Under the pieces are notes generated by a model. That model saw only the letters and a list, made by a program, of their open reading frames with translations, was not told where the DNA came from and made no database searches. Shown piece after piece: positions 32,460-41,559 of a stretch of 64,000 nt of DNA. How positions within the stretch are numbered: position 1 is the stretch's first letter; each line of letters opens with the position of its first letter. The position numbers were made by a program, and so were the translations under genes. The DNA is taken from the NCBI GenBank assembly GCA_024234815.1, contig JACKNO010000003.1, forward strand, positions 372,001-436,000, in the 5' to 3' direction. Source of the stretch: Pseudomonadales bacterium. GTDB lineage: Bacteria; Pseudomonadota; Gammaproteobacteria; Pseudomonadales; Halieaceae.

Positions 32460-33098
32460 ATGTATAGCAATAGCGATTTCAACCGCTGGCGACGTCACCC
32501 CTGGCATGGTCTGCGCGCCCGACTGGACGGTGCCAAAGAAGATATCGTCCAGGTCTATATCGAAATGACCCCGGACGATGTGGTCAAGTACGAACTGGAC
32601 AAGAGCTCGGGCTTCCTCAAGGTCGACCGCCCCCAACGCACAACATCAAGCCCTCCCGCCCTGTACGGTTTTATTCCGCGCACTTACTGCGCCGAGGAAG
32701 TGGCCAAGCGCTGCCCCCATGCGGAGGTGGCCGATGGCGACCCCCTGGACATCTGCGTGTTTTCCGAACGCCACATTACCCGCGCCGATATCATCCTGAA
32801 GGCGCGCGTGGTCGGCGGCATCCAGATGATCGATGGCGGTGAGGCCGACGACAAAATTGTGGCCGTGCTGGAAGGCGACAATATCTGGGGTGAGGTGCAC
32901 GACATTGCCGATCTGCCCGCGATCAAGACCGAGCGTCTGCAGCATTACTTCTCAACCTACAAGATGATTCCCGGCAAGGAGAGCAACGTGAAGGTTGACT
33001 TCGTATATGGCCGCGAAGAAGCATTGAAGGTTATCGCAGCGGCCGAAGTGGATTACCAGAACCATTACGGACACCTGCACACCCAGCCGAAAACCTGA
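32460..33098 (+). CDS. ppa: Family I inorganic pyrophosphatase (Ppa-like)
   Basis: 212 residues from the ATG at 32460, preceded by AAGAAGG. VKYELDKSSGFLKVDR (about 39-54), YGFIPRTY (about 68-75), the metal-binding ADGDPLDICVF (about 90-100) and AVLEGDNIW place it in soluble family I PPases, in a longer subgroup with an N-terminal WRRHPWHGL extension. Hydrolyses PPi, the substrate of the upstream phosphofructokinase. Confidence 0.93.
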   Translation: MYSNSDFNRWRRHPWHGLRARLDGAKEDIVQVYIEMTPDDVVKYELDKSSGFLKVDRPQRTTSSPPALYGFIPRTYCAEEVAKRCPHAEVADGDPLDICVFSERHITRADIILKARVVGGIQMIDGGEADDKIVAVLEGDNIWGEVHDIADLPAIKTERLQHYFSTYKMIPGKESNVKVDFVYGREEALKVIAAAEVDYQNHYGHLHTQPKT

Positions 33099-33216
33099 CC
33101 TGTTTTCGAAACCCGCGGCCTGCCCACCGGGCGGGCCCTGGGGTGTACTTCAGGCTGTAACAACGCACCATTCGGGGGGGACGCAGCCCGGTGTCCCCGC
33201 CCCCACCACGCCTATC

Positions 33217-34008
33217 TCAGTCCAGGTACCGCGCAGGGCACCAGCCCGGGGCCACCGTTAGATAGTCGGCCATTATCCGCTGCAGGTTCGCACCGATTTC
33301 AGCAGCCAGTAACAGCGGTTTGTCATCGGCGGAGCAGTCAGCCCAGCAGGCCAGCAGCAGGCTCTCGCTGAGTTGTCGCTCACAAACCGAGGCCAGCGGA
33401 GCGTAGCTCAAGTGCCACCTTTCCGGCGCAACCCCGCCCCTGTCCATTGCGTAGGGCCGATAAAACCCCCGCGATTCACCCGCCGCCATGCGCTCATCAA
33501 GCCAAATGTGCAGGGGATCGAAAACGCCCCCCGGGGAGACTTCCTGTGGAGATAACTGCAGTTGATAGTCCGCGTCCACGGCAGCTGCATCGTAAATGTC
33601 CAGGTCGGTACCCCAGTGATGGCGCGAGGTACCGGGAATGGCGGAGAATCGCAAAATGGCGCGCAGTTGCTCCGCCGCGGACAGTGTTGCCATCGGCACA
33701 TCCCGACCCGCGTCGTCATGCACCTTGCGCTGGCCACTGGCCTTGCCGTTCCAGATGGCCAACTGGCGATCAAAAGAGCGGAAACTGCTGGCGATAGCGA
33801 GGTCAAAGCCGGCGCCCCGGGCATCCTCGCGCAACGCGATAAAAGCTTGTGCAGCCGCCGCCTGCAAGCGATGCCCGCAGGGGAGTTCCACCAGGTGACT
33901 TTCGTCACGCCCGGTTAACTGCTGTGCATCAAGCTGTCGCGCCACAGAGGGTTCTCTCCCGAAAGTCAGGGGCAGCCCGACTTGCCCGGCCTGCCAAAAC
34001 AGGCACAA
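33217..34008 (-). CDS. VanY-type D-alanyl-D-alanine carboxypeptidase (M15)
   Basis: 263 residues if the TTG at 34008 is used; the start is uncertain because no ATG or GTG lies near. Peptidase M15B motifs: ASSFRSFDRQLAIWN (about 73-87), zinc ligands in SRHHWGTDLDI (about 127-137) and ERWHLSYAP (about 196-204). Trims D-Ala from peptidoglycan stem peptides. No signal peptide is visible, which may reflect a misplaced start. Confidence 0.88.
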   Translation of the reverse strand: MCLFWQAGQVGLPLTFGREPSVARQLDAQQLTGRDESHLVELPCGHRLQAAAAQAFIALREDARGAGFDLAIASSFRSFDRQLAIWNGKASGQRKVHDDAGRDVPMATLSAAEQLRAILRFSAIPGTSRHHWGTDLDIYDAAAVDADYQLQLSPQEVSPGGVFDPLHIWLDERMAAGESRGFYRPYAMDRGGVAPERWHLSYAPLASVCERQLSESLLLACWADCSADDKPLLLAAEIGANLQRIMADYLTVAPGWCPARYLD

Positions 34009-34059
34009 TGATGGCCCACTGCAAACATCCTAGCGCGGACACAGGGACAGCAACAAGGT

Positions 34060-34374
34060 ATGAGCTTGATTGGCAACATTGAGGATTTCGCTGACCACGG
34101 CACAACGGGCATAGAGGTCGACATGCGCAAGCTGCTGGTTTTGCGGCGCAATGGCGACATCCTTATATATGAAAACAGCTGTCCGCATACACGCGAGTCG
34201 CTGGACCCGACCGGCGGGTCGGTAGCCAGCCCCGACGGGCAACTGATCCACTGCCAGCGCCATGGCGCGGTCTTTATCGCCAGCAGCGGTGAGTGCGTGG
34301 GCGGGCCCTGTCAGGGGGAAAGCCTGACAGCCGTGGGCTTTACCCTGAGCAACGGGGATATCTACCTCGACTAG
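34060..34374 (+). CDS. Rieske-type [2Fe-2S] protein
   Basis: 104 residues. Cluster ligands in SCPHTRESLDP (about 40-50) and HCQRHGAVF (about 64-72) give the C-x-H...C-x2-H Rieske pattern. Small soluble ferredoxin-like subunit or accessory; no oxygenase neighbour. Its stop overlaps the sfsA stop on the other strand. Confidence 0.92.
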   Translation: MSLIGNIEDFADHGTTGIEVDMRKLLVLRRNGDILIYENSCPHTRESLDPTGGSVASPDGQLIHCQRHGAVFIASSGECVGGPCQGESLTAVGFTLSNGDIYLD

Positions 34375-35081
34375 TTCCCGGGGGGATCGAGTTCAAAAGG
34401 TAACGCCTGCGCCAGCCTTATACCGGAGGTGCTGATATCGGCTCCCCAGGCCAGCACTTCCACCCCTGCCGCCATGGCTTCGGCCAGGGTATCCCGATAT
34501 GCGGGATCAATATCGCCCGCGGCACAAACCGCCTTGATACCGGTGTGAAATACGCAGAAAAACAGCAGCGCCCTCGTGTCCCCCGCCACCACCCCCTGCA
34601 ATTCTCGCAGGTGTTTGCGGCCACGCGCGCTGACCGCATCGGGAAATGCGCCCCAACCGCCGCCACGACACAGGGTTACCGACTTCACCTCGATAAACAC
34701 CTGTCCGGGCGGGCCCTGCAGCAGCAGGTCGACCCTGCTGCCCTGGCCATATTTAACCTCGGTACTGATATCCACATAGCGCTCGAAACCGGGGACCAGG
34801 CCTTGCCTGAATGCCTCGCCAACGACCTTGTTGGCGCTGGCGGAATGGATACAGGCAATGCCGTCCGGCGTGGCCACCAGTTCCCAGGTGTGGGGGTATT
34901 TGCGGGTCTTCACCGCGCTGGTGGACAGCCAGACCCTGGAACCGGGCTCGGCGCAACCGGTCATCGCCCCGGTGTTGGGGCAGTGGGCGGTTATCACCTG
35001 CCCACCGGGCAACTCGACATCCGCCAGAAAGCGTTTATAACGCCGCAGCAGACGGCCCTCCACCAGATCAGCAAATTGCAT
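34371..35081 (-). CDS. sfsA: SfsA, sugar-fermentation-stimulation-family protein
   Basis: 236 residues from the ATG at 35081 (MQFADLVEGRLLRRYKRFLADVEL). The family pattern AHCPNTGAMTGCAEPG (about 36-51) and the nuclease-like YGQGSRVDLLL...FIEVKSVTL (about 123-147), a PD-(D/E)XK-type core, are clear. Implicated in DNA binding; enzymatic role not settled. Convergent with the Rieske gene. Confidence 0.95.
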   Translation of the reverse strand: MQFADLVEGRLLRRYKRFLADVELPGGQVITAHCPNTGAMTGCAEPGSRVWLSTSAVKTRKYPHTWELVATPDGIACIHSASANKVVGEAFRQGLVPGFERYVDISTEVKYGQGSRVDLLLQGPPGQVFIEVKSVTLCRGGGWGAFPDAVSARGRKHLRELQGVVAGDTRALLFFCVFHTGIKAVCAAGDIDPAYRDTLAEAMAAGVEVLAWGADISTSGIRLAQALPFELDPPGN

Positions 35082-35291
35082 GGTTATCACCCCTGTGCGG
35101 GCACCCTCGACGGAAACTATTATTCTATCAAACCGGGGACACCAACCCGGTACGGGAATCCAAAGGAAACAGTGGAACCGGCGGCGTATATCTGGTAGTT
35201 TCTCCGCCCTTGGATTTTGGCCGCCCTTGAACACCCCGGCCAAACAACCGTGATCATTGTCTTGCTACCTTTGCAGTATGGGAAAATAACC

Positions 35292-35735
35292 ATGCCTAGA
35301 GCCGCCAAAAAAACCGTAACCACTGAATTCAAGAACTTCCAGCCCTACAAACCGAAGCGGGGCGAAGAGTACATGAGTGAGAAACAGCGCGAACATTTCA
35401 AGTCCATCCTGTTGAGCTGGAAAGCGGAACTCATGCAGGAAGTCGATCGCACCGTGACTCACATGAAGGATGAAGCCGCCAACTTCCCGGATCCGGCGGA
35501 CCGCGCCACCCAGGAGGAGGAGTTCAGCCTGGAACTGCGCACCCGGGATCGCGAGCGCAAGTTGATCAAGAAAATTGACTCGACAGTCGAGCGCATCGAG
35601 CAGGATGACTACGGGTTTTGTGACGCCTGCGGTGTGGAAATCGGCATCCAGCGCCTGGAAGCCCGGCCCACCGCCAGCCTCTGCATCGACTGCAAGACCC
35701 TGGCCGAGATCAAGGAAAAGCAGGAAATGGGTTAA
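35292..35735 (+). CDS. dksA: RNA-polymerase-binding transcription factor DksA
   Basis: 147 residues from the ATG at 35292, the usual DksA length. Coiled-coil with [25 protein letters not shown] (about 68-92, tip acidic DPADRA) and zinc finger [25 protein letters not shown] (about 113-137, four cysteines). Works with ppGpp in the stringent response. Upstream of gluQ, as in many gammaproteobacteria. Confidence 0.98.
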   Translation: MPRAAKKTVTTEFKNFQPYKPKRGEEYMSEKQREHFKSILLSWKAELMQEVDRTVTHMKDEAANFPDPADRATQEEEFSLELRTRDRERKLIKKIDSTVERIEQDDYGFCDACGVEIGIQRLEARPTASLCIDCKTLAEIKEKQEMG

Positions 35736-35747
35736 GCCCTCCAGCGA

Positions 35748-36647
35748 GTGCAGACCACTTCCAACCCGCGCTATCGCGGGCGTTTCGCCCCCTCACCCAC
35801 CGGCCCGCTTCACCTGGGCTCACTGATAGCCGCACTGGCGAGTTACCTGGATGCCCGCCACAACGGCGGCTCCTGGCTGGTGCGGATGGAAGATCTCGAC
35901 CCCCCCCGGGAAGTACCCGGCTCCGCACGCCTGATCCTGAACAGCCTGCAAAACCATGGCCTGCAGTGGGACGGGGAGGTCCTGCACCAGAGCCGCCGTG
36001 GCGCGGCGTACGCTGCCGCGCTGGCCAAACTGGCTGCCGGTGGACACCTGTTTGACTGCGATTGCACACGCGCACAAATTGGGCCAGAGGGTTCCTGTCG
36101 CGGCGACTGCCGGGAGCGCCAGGCCCGGCTCCGCGCCCCGACCGCCACCCGGGTGGCGGTGCCGCCCGAATGCCACATTCGCTTCCGGGATCGGGCACTG
36201 GGCTGGTCGGACACGGCGCTGGGCCGCGACCTCCCCGATTTCGTGGTCAAGCGCAAGGACGGACTGGATGCCTACCAACTGGCGGTGGTGGTCGATGACG
36301 CTTTCCAGGGCATAACCGATATCGTGCGCGGCTCCGACCTGCTGGACTCGACCGCCCGCCAGATTTTCCTGCAGCAGCTGCTGGCTTATCCCACTCCCCG
36401 CTACCGCCATATTCCGCTGATTACCGACGCGGCCGGGGACAAATTCAGCAAACAGACCCACGCCCCCGCCCTCGATGACTGCAGCGCTTGCGCCAACCTG
36501 CGCGCCGCACTGGCATTCCTGCGCCAGCCACAGCCACCCACGGACCTGGGGAGCACAGGGCAGATTCTCGCCTTCGCCACCCGGCACTGGGCTCCGGGGA
36601 ATACCCCGGCGGTACTGTCCATGCCCGCCACCTCAAAGCCCGACTGA
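35748..36647 (+). CDS. gluQ: Glutamyl-Q tRNA(Asp) synthetase
   Basis: 299 residues beginning with GTG. Class I aminoacyl-tRNA synthetase signature RFAPSPTGPLHLGSL (about 11-25) and KFSKQ (KMSKS equivalent, about 228-232), with the zinc site CDCTRAQIG...CRGDC. Lacks the anticodon-binding domain; it transfers Glu to queuosine of tRNA-Asp. Ten bases after dksA. Confidence 0.96.
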   Translation: MQTTSNPRYRGRFAPSPTGPLHLGSLIAALASYLDARHNGGSWLVRMEDLDPPREVPGSARLILNSLQNHGLQWDGEVLHQSRRGAAYAAALAKLAAGGHLFDCDCTRAQIGPEGSCRGDCRERQARLRAPTATRVAVPPECHIRFRDRALGWSDTALGRDLPDFVVKRKDGLDAYQLAVVVDDAFQGITDIVRGSDLLDSTARQIFLQQLLAYPTPRYRHIPLITDAAGDKFSKQTHAPALDDCSACANLRAALAFLRQPQPPTDLGSTGQILAFATRHWAPGNTPAVLSMPATSKPD

Positions 36648-36713
36648 GCTTTACCCCCCCGCGACGCTTCAGTAGTATCGGTTGCCGGCACCGACGACAG
36701 GAAGCGATTAGCC

Positions 36714-36890
36714 ATGTACATCAACCGAGCGCTACTACTTGCCGTGGGCGTGTTCATCATCTTCTCCCCCGCGGTGGAGGAGTGGATTTTCCACAGCACA
36801 ACCGTCTGGTACCGCCCATATCAGTTATGGCTGCTGCTGGTCGCCGCCGCCTATTGGAACCAGCGCTCGAGATACCCGGATGAGCTTTAG
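36714..36890 (+). CDS. cbrX: Small membrane protein, CbrX-like
   Basis: 58 residues (starts MYINRALLLAVGVF, ends RYPDEL). Two hydrophobic stretches (about 5-20 and 36-47) around EEWIFHSTTVWYRPYQ. It overlaps the cbrA start by 11 bases. In Pseudomonas a similarly small ORF, cbrX, precedes cbrA and couples its translation (knowledge); size, position and overlap fit here. Function of the protein is unknown. Confidence 0.8.
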   Translation: MYINRALLLAVGVFIIFSPAVEEWIFHSTTVWYRPYQLWLLLVAAAYWNQRSRYPDEL

Positions 36891-39846
36891 TCTCGCCCAG
36901 ATCCTCCTTTTTATAGTCGCTTACCTCACGGGCCTGTTCACCGTTGCCTACCTGGCTGACCGCGGCATCATTCCCGAACGGATAACCCGGCACCCCGCCA
37001 CCTACGTGCTGTCACTCGGTGTTTTTGCCGGGGCTATGGCGACCAATGGCGCATTGGAACTGGCGTATAGCTACGGCTACAGCTTCCTGCTGTATTACGG
37101 TGGCGTGGTGTTTATGTTCATCTTCGCCGCACTGCTTCTATTGCCGCTGTTGCGGCTGTGCCGGGTCTACCAGCTGGCATCCCTGGCGGACGTACTGACT
37201 TTTCGCTTCCGCAGTCCCCGAATCGGCGCAATCATCACCATCGCCATGTGTCTCACGCTGCTGCCGCTACTTGCCCTGCAGATCCAGGCAGTTGCCGACA
37301 GTATCCAAATCATGGCCGGAGACGCGGGCAATCTCTTTGCGCAGGAAAATCGGCAGGACGGCCTGGCGCTACTGTTCTGCATTATTATCACCGTGTTTTC
37401 CATGTTGTTCGGCACCCGCCATAACTCTGCCCAGGAACGCAATACCGGCCTGGTCACGGCTATCGCCTTCGAGTCGCTGGTCAAGCTCGCGGCAATGTTC
37501 GTGCTGTTGCTGGCGGCGGTATACGGCGTTTTCGGTGGTTTTGACGGGGTTGAGCAGTGGCTGCATCAAAACCCCCAGCTCGGCAACACCCTGAACCACT
37601 CTCTCCACGACAACACAGCCAGGACCCTGCTGGTCCTGTTCTTTGCCGGCGCGGTCTGTATGCCGCATATCTTCCACATGGCTTTCGCGGAAAACACCGA
37701 CAGCCGCGACCTGCGGACCGCCACCTGGGGGCTGCCGCTATACCTGATGCTGCTGAGCCTGCCGATCCTGCCCCTGACCTGGGCTGGTATAAAGCTCGGC
37801 CACCAGTTGCCCATCGACTACAGCGGCCTGGCACTGGGGCTGGAGATGCATTCCACCGCAGTCAGCGCCGCCGCCTTCGTGGCCGGGCTCTCGGCCGCCA
37901 GCGCGACGATTATCATTACCACCCTGGCGCTGGCCAATATGTGCCTGAACCACCTTATTCTGCCGTCCCGTCTGTCGCAGATCGATCCGGAGCGCAATAT
38001 CTACGCCCAGCTCAAATGGCTGCGGCGCACGCTGATAGGCACCCTGATCGTGGCCGGTTATATGTTCTTTATCGCGCTGAACGGCACCCAGAGCCTGACT
38101 CAACTCGGTCTCGTCGCCTTCTCCGGCACCTTGCAATTCCTGCCGGGGGTCATCGCCACGCCCTACTGGCCCGGCGCCAATCGCAAGGGCCTGATGGCCG
38201 GGCTGGCAACAGGCCTGACGTTCTGGTTTTTTTCGATGTTGCTGCCGCTGGCAAGCAATTTCGCGCTGCCGATTCCGGACCTGCTGGGAGATGGCAACAC
38301 CCACTGGTCAGATGCCATTCTCATTTCCCTCAGCCTTAACACGGGCATGTTCATCCTGGTCTCGCTGCTGACGAGCACCAGCGCGGACGAGCGGATTGCC
38401 GCTGAAATCTGCTCCATGGACGACACTTCACGCCCGGTTCGCAGGGTACTCTCGGTTCGCACTGCCAGCGAATTCAGCGCCCAGTTGAGCAAGGCGCTGG
38501 GAGAAAAAACAGCACGCGTTGAAGTGAACCGGGCGCTGGCGGAGCTGCAATTCTCGCCCGACGAGGCCAGGCCCTACGCCCTGCGGCGACTGCGGGCGCG
38601 CGTGCGGGCGAATCTCTCGGGCTTGCTGGGTCCGGCGGTGGCGCACAGCATCATAGAGCGCTGCATTCCGTTCCAGCAGGGAATCCAGGACAGCACTGAG
38701 GACATTCACCTCATCGAGCGCAAGCTCGACAGGGTGCAGACCAAGTTTACCGGCCTCACCGCCGACCTGGACAACCTGCGCCGCCACTATCGGGAGACGC
38801 TGCACAACCTGCCTATCGGGGTCTGCTCCATCGGCGACGATGGCGAGATACTGCTGTGGAATCGCAGTATGGAAAAAATCACCGGCATTGCCCCGCGCGA
38901 CGTTATCGGCTCCCTGCTCGGTTCGCTGCCCCTGCCCTGGTACCAGATCATCGGCGACTTCCAGCAGGGTGACAGCCATTCACAGCTCAAGACCGAAGTG
39001 GTCGGCAATGGCCCCCCTTGCTGGATCAGCCTGCACAAGACAATTGCAGGCACAGACACCGAGGTCAGGCCGACCGACACGGTGATCCTCGTGGAAGACA
39101 TCACCGAACTCGAACTGCTGGAGAAGGAACTGCTGCACAATGAGCGACTGGCCTCTATTGGACGACTGGCGGCGGGAGTTGCACACGAGATCGGCAATCC
39201 GGTGACCGGCATCGCCTGCCTGGCCCAGAACCTGGAATATGAAAGCGATCCCCAGGAAATCCGCTTCACCGCGGTCGATATTCTCAAACAGACCGAGCGC
39301 ATCAACCGGATTGTTGAATCGCTGGTGAATTTTTCCCATGCCGGTTCCCGCTCCGGCGAAGTCAACCTCGAACCGTGTAACCTGGCGGACTGCGTCGATG
39401 AAAGCATTCACCTGCTGGGGCTGGATCGGAAAGCCAGGCCAGTGGAGTTCAGGAATCAATGCGACAGGGAGCTGGTAGTGTTGGCGGACAGCCAGCGCCT
39501 GCTGCAGGTTTTTGTAAATTTGCTTGGCAACGCCCGGGATGCCTGCGACAGCGACGGCCAGGTAGACATTCTGGCGAAGTGCCGGGGCGGGGACGTGGTG
39601 ATCGATATACAGGACAACGGCTGCGGTATCCCGCCGGATATGCAGGCGCATGTATTTGAGCCCTTTGTCACAACGAAGGACCCGGGGGCTGGCACGGGGT
39701 TGGGACTGTCACTGGTGTTCAGCATCCTGGACGACATGGGCGGCAGCGTCAGCCTGTCCAGCCCGCTGTTCGAGGGTCCACACCCCGGCACCCGGGTCAC
39801 GGTGCAGTTGCCGCGGTCCAGCTATGGCGATGCCTTCGAGGCCTGA
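36880..39846 (+). CDS. cbrA: CbrA sensor kinase (SSSF transporter fused to histidine kinase)
   Basis: 988 residues from the ATG at 36880. Residues 1 to about 500 form a sodium-solute-symporter (SLC5) domain with about 13 membrane helices. A STAC-like linker, coiled coil and PAS domain (about 630-740, TLHNLPIGVCSIGDDGEILLWN) follow. HisKA phosphoacceptor GRLAAGVAHEIGNPVTG lies near residues 764-780 and the ATPase has NLLGNARDAC, DNGCGIPPD and GTGLGLSL. Pairs with CbrB and controls carbon/nitrogen utilisation, probably sensing histidine-like substrates. Confidence 0.96.
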   Translation: MSFSLAQILLFIVAYLTGLFTVAYLADRGIIPERITRHPATYVLSLGVFAGAMATNGALELAYSYGYSFLLYYGGVVFMFIFAALLLLPLLRLCRVYQLASLADVLTFRFRSPRIGAIITIAMCLTLLPLLALQIQAVADSIQIMAGDAGNLFAQENRQDGLALLFCIIITVFSMLFGTRHNSAQERNTGLVTAIAFESLVKLAAMFVLLLAAVYGVFGGFDGVEQWLHQNPQLGNTLNHSLHDNTARTLLVLFFAGAVCMPHIFHMAFAENTDSRDLRTATWGLPLYLMLLSLPILPLTWAGIKLGHQLPIDYSGLALGLEMHSTAVSAAAFVAGLSAASATIIITTLALANMCLNHLILPSRLSQIDPERNIYAQLKWLRRTLIGTLIVAGYMFFIALNGTQSLTQLGLVAFSGTLQFLPGVIATPYWPGANRKGLMAGLATGLTFWFFSMLLPLASNFALPIPDLLGDGNTHWSDAILISLSLNTGMFILVSLLTSTSADERIAAEICSMDDTSRPVRRVLSVRTASEFSAQLSKALGEKTARVEVNRALAELQFSPDEARPYALRRLRARVRANLSGLLGPAVAHSIIERCIPFQQGIQDSTEDIHLIERKLDRVQTKFTGLTADLDNLRRHYRETLHNLPIGVCSIGDDGEILLWNRSMEKITGIAPRDVIGSLLGSLPLPWYQIIGDFQQGDSHSQLKTEVVGNGPPCWISLHKTIAGTDTEVRPTDTVILVEDITELELLEKELLHNERLASIGRLAAGVAHEIGNPVTGIACLAQNLEYESDPQEIRFTAVDILKQTERINRIVESLVNFSHAGSRSGEVNLEPCNLADCVDESIHLLGLDRKARPVEFRNQCDRELVVLADSQRLLQVFVNLLGNARDACDSDGQVDILAKCRGGDVVIDIQDNGCGIPPDMQAHVFEPFVTTKDPGAGTGLGLSLVFSILDDMGGSVSLSSPLFEGPHPGTRVTVQLPRSSYGDAFEA

Positions 39847-39962
39847 TGAGGCGCGCTGCGCCGTGGACACCGTGGCGGCGGGGCAGTACGTAACGGCTTT
39901 TACTGGAATCTGACGGACTGGAATAGTATGTTGGGTAGCATGTACACAAAAGGTAACACCTG

Positions 39963-41408
39963 ATGCTCAAGATTCTTGTTGTGGAAGACGAAACGGTTAT
40001 CCGCACGGCCTTGCGACGCCTGCTCGAGCGCAACGACTACCTTGTCAGTGAAGCCGGATCGGTACAGGAGGCGGAGTCCAGCCAGGATCTTGAAGAGTTC
40101 GATCTGATCATCAGCGACCTGCGCCTGCCCGGCGCACCCGGGACTGACCTGATCCGCAAGGCCGGTGACGTTCCGGTACTCATCATGACCAGTTATGCGA
40201 GCCTGCGTTCCGCAGTGGACTCAATGCGCATGGGCGCCGTGGACTATATCGCCAAGCCGTTCGACCACGGCGACATGATTGCCGCGGTACAGCGCATTAT
40301 CGCGGACCACCCCGCCCCGCGGCAGGTGCAGGAAAAGAGCAGCGCCAGCAACGCGCCGTCACGGGGCGCCGGCGTCATGGGCATTACGGGCAATTGCAGC
40401 GCCATGCGCACCCTGTTCGAGTACATCAGGAAAGTCGCGCCGACAGACTCCACCGTACTTGTCCTGGGCGAGACCGGTACCGGCAAGGAGATCGTGGCTA
40501 AATGCGTTCACAGTCACAGCCTGCGGGCGGACAAAATAATGATCTCGGTGAATTGCGCCGCTATCCCCGACACGTTGATAGAGTCCGAGTTGTTCGGTTA
40601 CGAGAAAGGCGCTTTCACCGGCGCCAACGCCAGTCGCATGGGGCTGATCGAAGCTGCCGATGGCGGCACCCTGTTCCTGGATGAGATAGGTGAATTACCC
40701 ATGGAGGCGCAGGCGCGGTTATTGCGCTTCATCCAGGAGGGAGAAATCCGGCGTATCGGCTCGGTTCATTCACGCAAAGTGAATGTGCGCCTGATCTGCG
40801 CCACCCATCGAAACCTGCAGAGCCTGGCCGCGGAGGGCGAATTCCGCCAGGATCTCTTCTACCGGATCAACGTCCTGCAACTCTCACTGCCGCCACTTCG
40901 CGACCGCGGTAAAGACATACTCCACCTGGCGGAGACCATGCTGCAGGCCCAGGCGGAGCGCCTGGGCAAAAGCCCGATGCGACTCTCCCCCCTGGCGATA
41001 CAGGCCATCACTACCTACCAGTGGCCGGGAAATGTGCGCGAACTGGAACACGCCATCGAACGGGCGGTAATCCTGAGCGATGGCGAGGAAATAGACAACG
41101 AAGCGCTGGGCATAGATCTCGAGCTGGTCAATATCAATCGCATACGCGGCAGCCAGCAGGGCACTACCCGCGGGGCAAGCAATAGCGACAGCAGCAGCGA
41201 TCCCCAGGAGGATCTGTCGCTGGAAGATTATTTCCAGCGTTTTGTCATGGAGCACCAGGATTCCATGAGCGAGACCGAACTGGCGCAAAAGCTCGGGGTG
41301 AGCCGCAAGTGCCTGTGGGAGCGCAGGCAGCGCCTGGGGATACCGCGCAACAGGGCAGGAAATAATGTCACCAACCAGCGCAGAAAGTCCGCCGCCCGGG
41401 GAAAGTGA
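39963..41408 (+). CDS. cbrB: CbrB, NtrC-family sigma-54 response regulator
   Basis: 481 residues. Receiver domain with phosphoacceptor Asp52 (IISDLRLPG), AAA+ domain with GETGTGKE Walker A, the sigma-54-contacting GAFTGA loop (ELFGYEKGAFTGANAS) and GGTLFLDEIGEL Walker B, then a Fis-type HTH at the end (ETELAQKLGVSRKCLWERRQRLGI). It activates sigma-54 promoters. The best such promoter in this window lies directly downstream at 41534, mirroring CbrB control of crcZ in Pseudomonas. Confidence 0.97.
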   Translation: MLKILVVEDETVIRTALRRLLERNDYLVSEAGSVQEAESSQDLEEFDLIISDLRLPGAPGTDLIRKAGDVPVLIMTSYASLRSAVDSMRMGAVDYIAKPFDHGDMIAAVQRIIADHPAPRQVQEKSSASNAPSRGAGVMGITGNCSAMRTLFEYIRKVAPTDSTVLVLGETGTGKEIVAKCVHSHSLRADKIMISVNCAAIPDTLIESELFGYEKGAFTGANASRMGLIEAADGGTLFLDEIGELPMEAQARLLRFIQEGEIRRIGSVHSRKVNVRLICATHRNLQSLAAEGEFRQDLFYRINVLQLSLPPLRDRGKDILHLAETMLQAQAERLGKSPMRLSPLAIQAITTYQWPGNVRELEHAIERAVILSDGEEIDNEALGIDLELVNINRIRGSQQGTTRGASNSDSSSDPQEDLSLEDYFQRFVMEHQDSMSETELAQKLGVSRKCLWERRQRLGIPRNRAGNNVTNQRRKSAARGK

Positions 41409-41460
41409 GCGTTACCTGACCAACAGCACGTTACACAAAGCAGTGTAGTTCGGTAACAAG
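41409..41460 (+). promoter_or_regulatory. Probable CbrB enhancer (UAS) half-sites
   Basis: GTTAC occurs at 41411-41415 and 41430-41434 and GTAAC at 41453-41457; the last two form an inverted pair. They lie about 80-125 bases upstream of the sigma-54 promoter, the usual enhancer distance. The CbrB site at Pseudomonas crcZ is, as I recall it, also a TGTTAC/GTAACA inverted pair. Confidence 0.6.
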
Positions 41461-41533
41461 ATCTGTTGCTTCAACACATCCTGAAATCCAGAAAATAATC
41501 TATCTAACTGTTTTTTAAGAATATTTACAAAGT

Positions 41534-41549
41534 TGGCACAAGGCATGCT
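41534..41549 (+). promoter_or_regulatory. Sigma-54 promoter of the cbrB-pcnB RNA
   Basis: TGGCACAAGGCATGCT: GG at 41535-41536 and GC at 41547-41548 with exactly ten bases between, matching the sigma-54 -24/-12 consensus (TGGCAC-N5-TTGC) closely. Predicted transcription start about 41560. Confidence 0.85.
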
Positions 41550-41559
41550 TTGATAGGGC

